In this document: positions 1 through 6,036 of the stretch, piece by piece
Layout: the number at the start of each line of letters is the position of its first letter
Position numbering within the stretch: position 1 is the stretch's first letter
DNA from: an uncultured Gemmatimonadota bacterium
GTDB lineage: Bacteria > Gemmatimonadota > Gemmatimonadetes > Longimicrobiales > Gaopeijiaceae
Direction: 5' to 3'
Length of the DNA stretch: 9,384 nt
NCBI GenBank assembly: GCA_937136445.1
Contig: CAKZOQ010000062.1
Location: 1-9,384 of the forward strand
Translations under genes and position numbers: made by a program
The notes under the pieces: generated by a model
Seen by the model: only the letters and a program-made list of their open reading frames with translations
The model's database searches: none
What the model was told of the DNA's origin: nothing

Positions 1-1303
1 GGAGCACGTGCTTCTCCATCTTCCCGTCCTTGGGCCGCTTGAGCTCCGGATCCAGGGTCATCGCCACGTCCAGGAACTCGGTGTCCAGGAAGGGCACCCG
101 GGCCTCCACGCCCCAGGCCGCCATGGTCTTGTTGGCCCGCAGGCAATCGTACTTGTGCAGCCGGTCCAGCTTCCGGACGGTCTCCTCGTGGAAGGACTTG
201 GCGTCGGGCGCCTTGTGGAAGTAGAGGTAGCCGCCGAAGACCTCGTCCGCGCCCTCCCCGGAGAGGACCATCTTGATGCCCATGGCCCGGATCCGGCGCG
301 CCATGAGGAACATGGGGGTCGCCGCCCGGATGGTGGTGACGTCGTAGGTCTCCAGGTGCCAGATGACGTCGCGCAGGGCGTCGATGCCCTCCTGGACGGT
401 GTAGACGTACTCGTGGTGGACCGAACCGATGTGCTCCGCCACCTCCCGGGCCTTGGCGCAGTCCGGCGAGCCCTCCAGGCCGATGCAGAAGGTGTGCAGG
501 CGAGGCCACCAGGCCTCGGAGCGCTCGTCGTCCTCCACCCGCTTGGCGGCGTGCCGCGCAGCCAGCGCCGCTACGAGGCTCGAATCCAACCCACCGGAGA
601 GCAGCGCGCCGTAGGGTACGTCGCTCATGAGCTGGCGGCGTACGGCGGCGTCCAGGGCGTCGCCGAGGCCGGTGTGGGAGGATTCCTTCACCTCCAGCGT
701 GTCCCAGCTCTTCCAGCTCCGCTCGTGGAAGGAGCGGGGCTCGGCGACCGCCGAGTCCCAGACGTGCCCCGGCGGGAACTCCGAGACCTCCACGCACACC
801 GGCGTCAGCGCCTTCATCTCCGACGCCACGTGGAGCACGCCCTCGGCGTCCCGACCCCAGTAGAGGGGGACGACGCCCATGGGATCCCGGGCGATGATCC
901 ATCGTCCGCCGTCCCGGGCATCGTAGAGGACGAAGGCGAAGATGCCGTTGAGATCGTCCAGGAACTCGGTGCCCCGCTGCTCCCACAGGGGGAGGAGCAC
1001 CTCACAGTCCGAGTCCGTCTCGAATTCGTAGGGCTCCTCCAGCGCCTCCTCCAGCAGGCGATGGTTGTAGATCTCGCCGTTCACCGCCAGCACCGCCGTC
1101 TCGTCCTCGTTGTAGAGCGGCTGGGCGCCGTTCACCACGTCCACGATGGCGAGGCGCTCGTGGGCGAGGACGGTCCGCTCGTCGCTGAAGACGCCGGACC
1201 AGTCGGGACCGCGATGGCGCTGCAGGCGCGAGAGGCGCAGGGCGCGTTCGCGGTGCTCGGCGGGGTCCCCCTGGATGTCGAGGATGGCGAGGATGGAGCA
1301 CAT
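1..1303 (-). CDS. asnB: Asparagine synthetase B, glutamine-hydrolysing (3' end outside window)
   Basis: Makes asparagine from aspartate, ATP and glutamine-derived ammonia in the cytoplasm. The translated reading frame opens MCSILAILDIQGDP, so Cys2 is the N-terminal glutaminase nucleophile, and this fixes the ATG start. Residues 1 to about 200 are the class II glutamine amidotransferase domain (RHRGPDWSG, AVNGEIYNH, SDCEV motifs). The synthetase domain follows, with the pyrophosphate loop SGGLDSS at residues 236-242, then GEGADEVFGGYLYFHKAP and WGVEARVPFLD. The match to the E. coli AsnB type is close along its whole length. About 434 codons are visible; the family is about 550 residues, so roughly 120 C-terminal residues lie beyond base 1, and no stop is seen. 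No good Shine-Dalgarno sequence precedes the ATG. A terminator hairpin ends 30 bp upstream of the start, behind a leader ORF rich in Asn codons, so expression is probably controlled by attenuation. Confidence 0.97.
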   Translation of the reverse strand, partial: MCSILAILDIQGDPAEHRERALRLSRLQRHRGPDWSGVFSDERTVLAHERLAIVDVVNGAQPLYNEDETAVLAVNGEIYNHRLLEEALEEPYEFETDSDCEVLLPLWEQRGTEFLDDLNGIFAFVLYDARDGGRWIIARDPMGVVPLYWGRDAEGVLHVASEMKALTPVCVEVSEFPPGHVWDSAVAEPRSFHERSWKSWDTLEVKESSHTGLGDALDAAVRRQLMSDVPYGALLSGGLDSSLVAALAARHAAKRVEDDERSEAWWPRLHTFCIGLEGSPDCAKAREVAEHIGSVHHEYVYTVQEGIDALRDVIWHLETYDVTTIRAATPMFLMARRIRAMGIKMVLSGEGADEVFGGYLYFHKAPDAKSFHEETVRKLDRLHKYDCLRANKTMAAWGVEARVPFLDTEFLDVAMTLDPELKRPKDGKMEKHVL

Positions 1304-1332
1304 GGCTGGGGTCTCTGGAGTTGAGGAGCAAG

Positions 1333-1368
1333 AAAAAAGCGGCCCTCCGAAGGAACTCGGAGGGCCGC
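1333..1368 (-). terminator. Intrinsic terminator in the asnB leader (attenuator)
   Basis: Read on the minus strand, a perfect 12-bp GC-rich stem (1368-1357 with 1350-1339), a 6-nt loop and six U residues (1338-1333) form a textbook Rho-independent terminator. It lies between a short leader ORF and the asnB start, 30 bp before the ATG. The next longer gene to the right (1650-2126) is on the opposite strand, so there is no ordinary upstream minus-strand gene for it to terminate. That argues for an attenuator controlling entry into asnB. Confidence 0.9.
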
Positions 1369-1429
1369 CGGGTCGGCTCGAGGCTGGTGGGAACTAGCGC
1401 CCACACCTCCACCGACGGGCACCCCTCCG
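1358..1429 (-). promoter_or_regulatory. Predicted antiterminator arm of the asnB attenuator
   Basis: The leader RNA can fold in a way that excludes the terminator. Bases 1429-1423 pair with 1358-1364 (7 bp). After one mismatch and a U-G wobble, 1420-1418 pair with 1367-1369. Inside this, 1416-1412 pair with 1372-1376, 1409-1406 with 1380-1383, and 1404-1400 with 1387-1391. The innermost loop, 1399-1392, contains the UAG stop of the leader ORF. The outer pairs occupy 11 of the 12 bases of the terminator's 5' arm. The inferred logic is as follows. A ribosome stalled at the Asn codons, upstream of this arm, would leave it free to form and asnB would be read. A ribosome that reaches the stop codon would melt it and let the terminator form. 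Pairing was done by eye without energy calculation. Confidence 0.72.
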
Positions 1430-1474
1430 GGGGCGTCCGTTGCGATTGAGGCGATTGTCGTTGCGGCGCGTCAT
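1394..1474 (-). CDS. Asparagine-rich leader peptide of asnB (26 aa)
   Basis: A 26-codon ORF on the minus strand begins MTRRNDNRLNRNG and ends Trp-Arg-Cys-Gly-Arg before TAG. Asn occurs at residues 5, 7, 10 and 12 (AAC, AAT, AAT, AAC): four in eight codons, in a GC-rich genome where AAT should be uncommon. The rest is arginine-rich and looks unselected, as in known leader peptides. A GAGAGG Shine-Dalgarno-like motif (1490-1485) lies 10 nt before the ATG. The stop is followed 25 nt later by the terminator stem and then by asnB. The likely role is as a translational sensor: scarce charged Asn-tRNA would stall the ribosome on the Asn run and allow antitermination. No function as a stable protein is expected. 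The call rests on position, codon content and the competing RNA structures, not on homology. Confidence 0.75.
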   Translation of the reverse strand: MTRRNDNRLNRNGRPRRGARRWRCGR

Positions 1475-1649
1475 GCCGTCCAGACCTCTCGAAGCGACCG
1501 TCGCGGGGGCTCGTCCTCCCGCGGCTGGTTCCGACGTTGGCTCCTCACCCGGCATCGCACAAGCCCCAGCCCCCTCTGCTCGGCGAGGAACCGCCGCCCG
1601 TCATCAGGGTTCTCCAGCGGGACCTTCATGACTTCAGCCCGGCCCGACC
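1475..1649. other. Divergent intergenic region between asnB leader and lipoprotein gene
   Basis: This region must hold the promoters for the asnB leader transcript (minus) and probably for the DUF4399 lipoprotein (plus). I could not pick a convincing -35/-10 pair on either strand; the sequence is GC-rich throughout. Apart from the Shine-Dalgarno-like GAGAGG (minus, 1490-1485) of the leader ORF, nothing clear is seen. No T-box, other riboswitch hallmark or strong palindrome was recognised. Confidence 0.5.
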
Positions 1650-2126
1650 ATGCACCGCATCGTCTCCCGCAGCGTCCTCCCCGTCCTCGTCTTCGTCGCG
1701 GCCTGTGGAGGGGCCGAAGAGGAGGCTCCGGCCACCGAGACGCCCGCCGCGGAGGAGGCCGCTCCCATGGAGGAGATGTCCAGCCAGCCCGCCGTAGCCA
1801 TCGTTTCCCCCGCCGACGGTTCCGAGGTGGAGGGGCCGGACGTGACGGTGGAGCTCGAGGCGACGGGCGTGGACATCGTCTCCGCTGGCGAGACCATGGA
1901 GGGAAGCGGGCATCACCACATCTTCCTGGACGTCGACGTCAGCCCGGAGGGCGCCCCCATCCCCACGGTCCCCAACGAGGTCATCCACCTCGGGGACGGG
2001 TCGGCCTCCTACACCTTCGAGGGCGTGGAGCCCGGCGAGCACCGGCTCATCACGGTGGTGGCCGACGGCCTCCACGTTCCCCTGCAGCCCTGGGTGGTGG
2101 ACACCGTCACCTTCACGGTGCGCTGA
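1650..2126 (+). CDS. DUF4399-type lipoprotein
   Basis: A 158-residue exported lipoprotein of unknown function. Residues 1-18 are a signal peptide with hydrophobic core VLPVLVFVAA, and Cys19 sits in a lipobox (V-A-A-C). An acidic Glu/Ala/Pro linker (about 21-43) follows, typical of a tether from the membrane. Residues about 49-158 match the DUF4399 pattern as I know it: an opening SPADGSEVEGPDVTVELEATG, a GHHH motif at 87-90 followed by IFLDVDV, then EVIHLGDG, a PGEHRL segment and a closing beta-strand VDTVTFTVR. The His cluster suggests metal or ligand binding, but this is inference. No clear Shine-Dalgarno sequence precedes the ATG; the start is chosen because the signal peptide begins there. 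The gene is divergent from asnB. Its 3' end overlaps the end of the convergent C39 peptidase gene by 14 bp. Confidence 0.87.
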   Translation: MHRIVSRSVLPVLVFVAACGGAEEEAPATETPAAEEAAPMEEMSSQPAVAIVSPADGSEVEGPDVTVELEATGVDIVSAGETMEGSGHHHIFLDVDVSPEGAPIPTVPNEVIHLGDGSASYTFEGVEPGEHRLITVVADGLHVPLQPWVVDTVTFTVR

Positions 2127-4080
2127 GGCCCAGAGGTGCAGGTCGTGTGAGGCGGGCCGACCAGACCCACCCGCCATCGCCCCGGGCCACCGACACGGCG
2201 GCACCTCCCGCCCCGGGAGACGTGCCATCCGATCCCGTGCCCGGGATCCGGAGGCGCAGCTCGAGACCCGGGTCCAGGTAGTCCCGAGGCCCGGAGCCGA
2301 CGAGGGGCTCGCGGACCCGAGCCCCGTCCAGGAAGGCGGCCGCCTCCACCGGAAGGGGGCCGGCCTGCCAGGGGAGGCCGTACTCCACGGTGCCGTGCAG
2401 GAGGGTACGGCCGAGAGCCTCCGCGCCCAGGCGTCCCCCGTCGGCCAGGGGGTGGCCGCGCAGCAGGGCCGTCCGGTGACGCCCGACTCCGGCACCGGGC
2501 CATAGCAGGGCGGGACCCCGAGGCGCGTCGGACCACCCCACCACCATCCGGGCCCGCCCGGGACCCGGGAGGTCCGGGGTCGCAGCCGCCCGCAACCCCA
2601 CCCGACGCCCGCCGCCCGGCCCGGACCACTCCTTCCAGTCCCCGTCCAGGACCAGGCGATCTTGTAAGGCGACCAGGCGCAGGGAGGCGCCGAGCGACCC
2701 CCGCAGACCGCCGCCGTCCCAGCGCTCCGCCGACGCGCGGACTCCGCCCCGGAGCCACGGGCGGATCCAGCTCCGGAGCCCCACCGCCGACCACCTCCGG
2801 GTACCCTCGGCCGCACTGGCGGCGGCACCGGAGGCATACTGCTCCCGGCCCCCGCCGGCCTCCACGTGGAGCACCCCGCCGACCGCTGCCCAGGGCAAGG
2901 CTACCGAGCCCTCGACCCCTGGGCGGGCCTCCTCCCAGCTCCCGGCGAAGCGGATGCGCTCCCCGAGCCCCAGGAAGGGGCCGAAGCCCACCTCCACCGT
3001 ACTCGTGACGAGCGCGTTCAGGGCCAGCCCCACCCCCTCCACGAGGCCGGGACGCACCGGCCTCTCCAGCACCCCCGCCTCCACCCGGACCGAGCCGTCT
3101 CGCAGCGGCTGGTACGCCATCTGGCCGAGGCGCACGGAGGGGAGCTGGGTCAGCCGGCGCTCGGCCCGGAGGAACGTCACGGGACGAAGCGTGTCCCGGG
3201 GCGCCAGGCCGAGAAAGCGGGTGGCGGGCCGGTGACGCATCCCCTGGAGGCCCCGAAGCCGGACCAGATCAACCCGCGGCTCTCCGACCCGGTTCCAGGC
3301 CTCCAGAGCTGCGCCGGAGCGGCCGTCCAGGTATCTGGCCGAGGCCAGGAGACGCCAGGCCACCGGGCGGAACGAGTCCTCCGGGGACGCCCGTTCCAGC
3401 CAGTCGCCTACCTGGCGTTCGGTCTCGGCCGGACGATTCCCCCGCAGCGCCTGGGTGGCCGCCAGAAGAGCCGGCGGCAGGATGGAGGACGATCCGGAGT
3501 CCGACGGCCCGTCCTCCGGCCCCAGCTCGGCCTCCAGGGTGGGCACCGCCACCAACGCCCAGTACTCCGAGGCCGCCCAGCGAGCCTCGAAGTCCGCGCG
3601 CTCCCAGATCATCCCGGGTCGCTGCTGCGGGTCGTGCACCATGACCCGGTCGGGTCCCACGGCGGTGACGAGGACGTAGTGGTAGGTGTCCGTCCCGGAG
3701 GAGAGGAGCACCACCACCGGCGTCCCCTGAACCACCCGAGCCAGCGCCTCCTGCGGGGACCCGCGGAGGATCCGGGTCCGGTAGCCGCGCTCCTCCATGG
3801 CCTGGGCCAGATCGCCGGTGCGGATCCCTCCGGCCTCCGGGACGAGCCGGGAGGCGTAGTCCTCCGCATATGCACCGAGGGCGCCCCAGTGGCGTTCCAC
3901 CATGGCTGCCGCGGCGCCCCCGCACAGCAGGGGGCCCTGGGCCACGAAGGGAACGCCGAGGCCGGGACCCTGAAGGTCCTGACCGCGCTGGAGCGCCCCG
4001 GCGTCGGCAGAAACCCCGGCCAGCAACAGCGTGCCGACCAGGGCCCCGACCGCGCTTCGCACGGAGGTGCGTCGCGTCAA
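2113..4080 (-). CDS. PA2778-like C39 cysteine peptidase fused to POTRA and Omp85-like beta-barrel
   Basis: About 655 residues. Residues 1-29 are a signal peptide (hydrophobic core AVGALVGTLLLAG, cleavage near ADAGA). Residues about 40-180 are a C39-type papain-fold peptidase, with Gln48, Cys53 in LLCGGAAAAM, His134 in YHYVLVTAV and Asp150 in VHDP as the likely oxyanion and catalytic residues. Residues about 200-265 are helical and TPR-like, as in PA2778-family peptidases. Residues about 268-341 resemble a POTRA domain (VDLVRLRGLQG ... ERRLTQLPSV ... DGSVRVEAGVLERP). The rest has alternating beta-strands like an Omp85 barrel, including LLRGHPL (compare the VRGF/VRGY loop motif), then HGTVEYGLPW, AAFLDGARV and a final strand WSARLTRP. 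The chosen start is TTG, overlapping the stop of the upstream PA2779-like gene (TTGA); a GTG at 4062 is the alternative. The frame stays open further 5', but that part overlaps the upstream gene. Peptidase call is firm; barrel call is moderately sure. Confidence 0.82.
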   Translation of the reverse strand: MTRRTSVRSAVGALVGTLLLAGVSADAGALQRGQDLQGPGLGVPFVAQGPLLCGGAAAAMVERHWGALGAYAEDYASRLVPEAGGIRTGDLAQAMEERGYRTRILRGSPQEALARVVQGTPVVVLLSSGTDTYHYVLVTAVGPDRVMVHDPQQRPGMIWERADFEARWAASEYWALVAVPTLEAELGPEDGPSDSGSSSILPPALLAATQALRGNRPAETERQVGDWLERASPEDSFRPVAWRLLASARYLDGRSGAALEAWNRVGEPRVDLVRLRGLQGMRHRPATRFLGLAPRDTLRPVTFLRAERRLTQLPSVRLGQMAYQPLRDGSVRVEAGVLERPVRPGLVEGVGLALNALVTSTVEVGFGPFLGLGERIRFAGSWEEARPGVEGSVALPWAAVGGVLHVEAGGGREQYASGAAASAAEGTRRWSAVGLRSWIRPWLRGGVRASAERWDGGGLRGSLGASLRLVALQDRLVLDGDWKEWSGPGGGRRVGLRAAATPDLPGPGRARMVVGWSDAPRGPALLWPGAGVGRHRTALLRGHPLADGGRLGAEALGRTLLHGTVEYGLPWQAGPLPVEAAAFLDGARVREPLVGSGPRDYLDPGLELRLRIPGTGSDGTSPGAGGAAVSVARGDGGWVWSARLTRPAPLGLSAP

Positions 4081-4457
4081 GCCACGACGATGAGAATCAC
4101 GACGAGGAGGGCGATGATGATGGTGGTGGTGGAGATGACGAAGGTGTCCCCTCCGGCGAGCTGCTGCTCCACGTCCTGCACCCGCTCGGCCACCTTCTCG
4201 GCATCGTCGGCTCCGAGGGCGGGCACGGCAGCACGGACCCGGTCGAGGTCGATCCCGCCGGTGCGGGCGGCCTGCGCCACCTCGTCCCGATCCAGGAAGT
4301 CGGCGATGGCGGCTCGGTCGGCGCCGGCCTCGGTCTCGTGCTCGGAGACCAGGGTCCGGAGCTCCGTCGTCACGTCGGACGCGGCGGTCTGGGCCTGGAT
4401 CTGACCGGGCGCCACGGCGAGGAGGGCAAAGAGGACGAGCGAGGTCAGGTATCTCAT
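4077..4457 (-). CDS. PA2779-like small membrane-anchored protein
   Basis: A 126-residue envelope protein. Residues 1-22 are a signal peptide (MRYLTSLVLFALLAVAPG..., cleavage near QA-Q). The middle is helical and charged, with IADFLDRDEVAQAA and DLDRVRAAVPALGADDAEKVAERV, which fits the PA2779 family pattern. A double-glycine motif LAGGD at 100-104 comes immediately before a C-terminal hydrophobic segment (107-126, IIIALLVVILIVVA), which is probably a membrane anchor. In known genomes PA2779 proteins are paired with PA2778 cysteine peptidases, and here the stop codon overlaps the TTG start of just such a peptidase, so the two are co-translated. The molecular role of the pair is not established. 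I chose the ATG at 4457 because the signal peptide starts there; an upstream in-frame ATG at 4553 would add 32 non-signal residues and run across a terminator hairpin. No strong Shine-Dalgarno sequence is visible. Confidence 0.83.
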   Translation of the reverse strand: MRYLTSLVLFALLAVAPGQIQAQTAASDVTTELRTLVSEHETEAGADRAAIADFLDRDEVAQAARTGGIDLDRVRAAVPALGADDAEKVAERVQDVEQQLAGGDTFVISTTTIIIALLVVILIVVA

Positions 4458-4486
4458 GATCGGTCCGGGGTCGTAGGCGTATTTGG

Positions 4487-4510
4487 AAAACCGGAGGTCC
4501 ATCCCCCGGT
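4487..4510 (-). terminator. Short intrinsic terminator after the lipid kinase gene
   Basis: On the minus strand, 4510-4503 pair with 4497-4490 (8 bp including one G-U wobble) around a 5-nt loop, followed by UUU then CC. The U-tract is short, so this is a modest terminator. It lies 36 bp past the lipid kinase stop and 30 bp before the PA2779-like start. It would separate the two transcription units or act in the 5' leader of the second. Confidence 0.5.
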
Positions 4511-4545
4511 CCGCCGCCGAAAGAGTGCAACATGCGTTCCAGAGC

Positions 4546-5460
4546 CTAGCCACCGACCACCACCGAGAGGGTGCCGGGACGGAGCTCCATCTCCAAGCTG
4601 CGCACGGTGATACGCTCCCCGTCGAGGCTCACCGGGAAGCTCTCGTCCGCCTCCACGAGAACGGAGCGCCCCCGCCGTCGATCCAGGGCGTCGTGGTCTC
4701 CGGGCTCTCCGGCGAGCATGCGCGCCGCCAGCGCGCTCAGCTCCCAGCCGGGGGCATCCCGCACCACCAGCACGTTCAGCACGCCGTCGAAGGGGTCGGC
4801 CTCGGGGGAGATGGGCATCCCGCCTCCGGCCGAGGCGCCGTTCGCCACCACCAGGTTCAGGGCCTCGTACTCCTGCGACTCACCGTCCACCGACACGGTG
4901 ATGGCGTAGGTGGAGCGTTCCCCCCACTCCTCCAGACCGGTCTTGAGGTAGGAGAGGGGACCCCACGCCGACTTCACCCCCTCGTCCAGGGAGTCGTGGA
5001 GCTCCCCGGAGAATCCGCCGGTGAGGGCGTTCACCAGGAAGCTCTCCCCGGACCCGTCGCCCTCCTGGTCGGAATCGCCGTCCCAGCGAACGCGAGCCAC
5101 GTCCATCGCGCGCACCCGACCGCGCTCTAAGACCTCCAGCGCCGCTTCCAGGTCATCCGGGACCTCGAGGCTCCGGGCCAGATCGTTGCCGGTGCCCAGG
5201 GGAAGGAGGGCGAGGGTGGGGCCGCCCGCTCCGTGGTCCAGGAGGCCCGACGCCACCTCGTGGACGGTCCCGTCGCCGCCGGCGGCCACCACCCGGTGTC
5301 GACCGCGCTCGGCGGCGTCCCGGGCCCACCTACGGGCATCGCCAGGTCCTTCGGTGACGCGGAGCTCGACCTTCGGACGGCGTGCGGCCCAGTCGCGGAC
5401 CCGGTCGGCACCACCACCGCCGCCGGCTGCGGGATTCAGGATGATGAGGGTGTCGTTCAT
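4546..5460 (-). CDS. Diacylglycerol/lipid kinase, YegS/Rv2252/BmrU family
   Basis: A 304-residue cytoplasmic or membrane-peripheral enzyme that phosphorylates a lipid alcohol such as diacylglycerol or a related lipid with ATP; the exact substrate cannot be read from sequence. The N-terminal nucleotide-binding domain begins MNDTLIILNPAAGGG. The family-defining GGDGT is at 61-65 and PLGTGND at 87-93. The C-terminal beta-sandwich domain carries SLDGE (Asp280-Gly281-Glu282), matching the conserved DGE of this family. Length is typical (about 300). The ATG start has a strong purine-rich Shine-Dalgarno region (GGGAGGGGGG, ending 10 nt upstream). The gene is divergent from the Rrf2 regulator, with a 138-bp shared upstream region. 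It is followed by a short terminator and then the PA2779/PA2778-like pair. The Glu/Asp/Gly-rich insert WDGDSDQEGDGSGES is probably a surface loop. Confidence 0.93.
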   Translation of the reverse strand: MNDTLIILNPAAGGGGGADRVRDWAARRPKVELRVTEGPGDARRWARDAAERGRHRVVAAGGDGTVHEVASGLLDHGAGGPTLALLPLGTGNDLARSLEVPDDLEAALEVLERGRVRAMDVARVRWDGDSDQEGDGSGESFLVNALTGGFSGELHDSLDEGVKSAWGPLSYLKTGLEEWGERSTYAITVSVDGESQEYEALNLVVANGASAGGGMPISPEADPFDGVLNVLVVRDAPGWELSALAARMLAGEPGDHDALDRRRGRSVLVEADESFPVSLDGERITVRSLEMELRPGTLSVVVGG

Positions 5461-5546
5461 CCTGCATCGTCCCCCCTCCCCCTGCTCCGGTCAAGGCGGA
5501 CCGCTCCCGGAGACTCGCCGCCCCATCTTGCCGGGAGGCATAAAGT

Positions 5547-5571
5547 GGTGCATCATGTACCAGTATTGGTA
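5547..5571. promoter_or_regulatory. Candidate operator: two overlapping palindromes upstream of the Rrf2 gene
   Basis: Two imperfect palindromes share bases. GGTGCATCATGTACC (5547-5561) has 7-nt arms around a central base with one mismatched pair. TACCAGTATTGGTA (5558-5571) is a 14-bp dyad with one mismatched pair. They form the most AT-rich patch of the lipid kinase/Rrf2 intergenic region and end 27 bp before the regulator ATG. Rrf2 proteins usually bind such dyads and repress their own genes, so this is the natural autoregulatory site. The match to the gammaproteobacterial NsrR consensus is not close. A -10-like element was not assigned with confidence. Confidence 0.45.
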
Positions 5572-5598
5572 TGCGACCCGACCCCCATGGTGGTTTCC

Positions 5599-6036
5599 AT
5601 GCGCCTGTCTCGCTTCTCGGATCTCTCGCTCCGGGCCCTCATGTACCTGGGTACCCACCCCGACCGGTGGATCTCCAGCGGTGAGCTCGCCGAGCGGATG
5701 AGTGTCTCCCGGGATCACCTCATGAAGACGCTGCAGTCGCTCTCCGACGCGGGGCACGTGCAGAGCAAGCGCGGAAGGGAGGGTGGCTTCACCCTCGCCG
5801 ATTCGGCGGGGGAGGTGCGCATCGGGGCGCTGGTCCGCACCCTGGAGCCCAGCCTCGCCATGGCCGAGTGCTTCGAGCCCGGATCGACCTGCCCCCTCAC
5901 TCCGGACTGTCGGCTGGCCGACGCTCTCGCCGAGGCCCAACGCAGGTTCTTCGAATCCCTCGACCGCTACACCCTCACCGACCTCCTGCGGGCGAACCGC
6001 CCCCAGCTCGTCCAGCTCGGAGGACCCACCCGATGA
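5599..6036 (+). CDS. Rrf2-family Fe-S transcriptional regulator, NsrR-like
   Basis: A 145-residue DNA-binding regulator. The winged helix-turn-helix occupies residues 1 to about 75: MRLSRFSDLSLRALMYL, then ISSGELAERMSVSRDHLMKTLQSL (recognition region), then the wing KRGREGGFTLA. Three cysteines at 91, 98 and 104 (C-x6-C-x5-C) are placed like the Fe-S ligands of NsrR (E. coli 91/96/102) and IscR (92/98/104). NsrR senses nitric oxide through this cluster and represses NO-defence genes; IscR senses Fe-S status. The nearby norD gene favours an NsrR-like role, but the spacing differs slightly from both. The start at 5599 matches the family N terminus; an in-frame ATG at 5587 would add four residues. 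No clear Shine-Dalgarno sequence is seen. The stop overlaps the next start (ATGA), so the two are translationally coupled. Palindromes at 5547-5571 are the likely operator. Confidence 0.9.
   Translation: MRLSRFSDLSLRALMYLGTHPDRWISSGELAERMSVSRDHLMKTLQSLSDAGHVQSKRGREGGFTLADSAGEVRIGALVRTLEPSLAMAECFEPGSTCPLTPDCRLADALAEAQRRFFESLDRYTLTDLLRANRPQLVQLGGPTR

Noticed and set aside
8..1324. Long plus-strand open frame opposite asnB
   Set aside because: It is the antisense shadow of asnB in GC-rich DNA: low-complexity Gly/Val/Leu/His content, no recognisable domain, and the minus-strand frame is a near full-length AsnB match.
1471..1629. 52-codon minus-strand ORF ending in an ATGA overlap with the asnB leader ORF
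   Set aside because: The overlap is striking, but the sequence (MKVPLENPDDGRRFLAEQRG...) matches nothing I know, has no clear ribosome binding site, and such ORFs are common by chance at this GC content. It could matter if the asnB transcript starts upstream of 1630.
1475..1649. T-box riboswitch for asnB
   Set aside because: GGAACCAGCCGCGG faintly recalls a T-box antiterminator, but the conserved core is absent, and the Asn-codon leader ORF with its competing hairpins explains the regulation better.
4081..4140. Short GA/TGATGG-rich repetitive stretch near 4090-4130 considered as a repeat
   Set aside because: It encodes the isoleucine/valine/threonine-rich membrane anchor of the PA2779-like protein; the repetition follows from hydrophobic codons.
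4081..4533. N-terminal extension of the C39 peptidase frame up to an ATG at 4533
   Set aside because: The added part is Arg/Pro/His-rich shadow sequence (including a run of six His) lying over the PA2779-like gene. A good signal peptide starts at the TTG overlapping that gene's stop.
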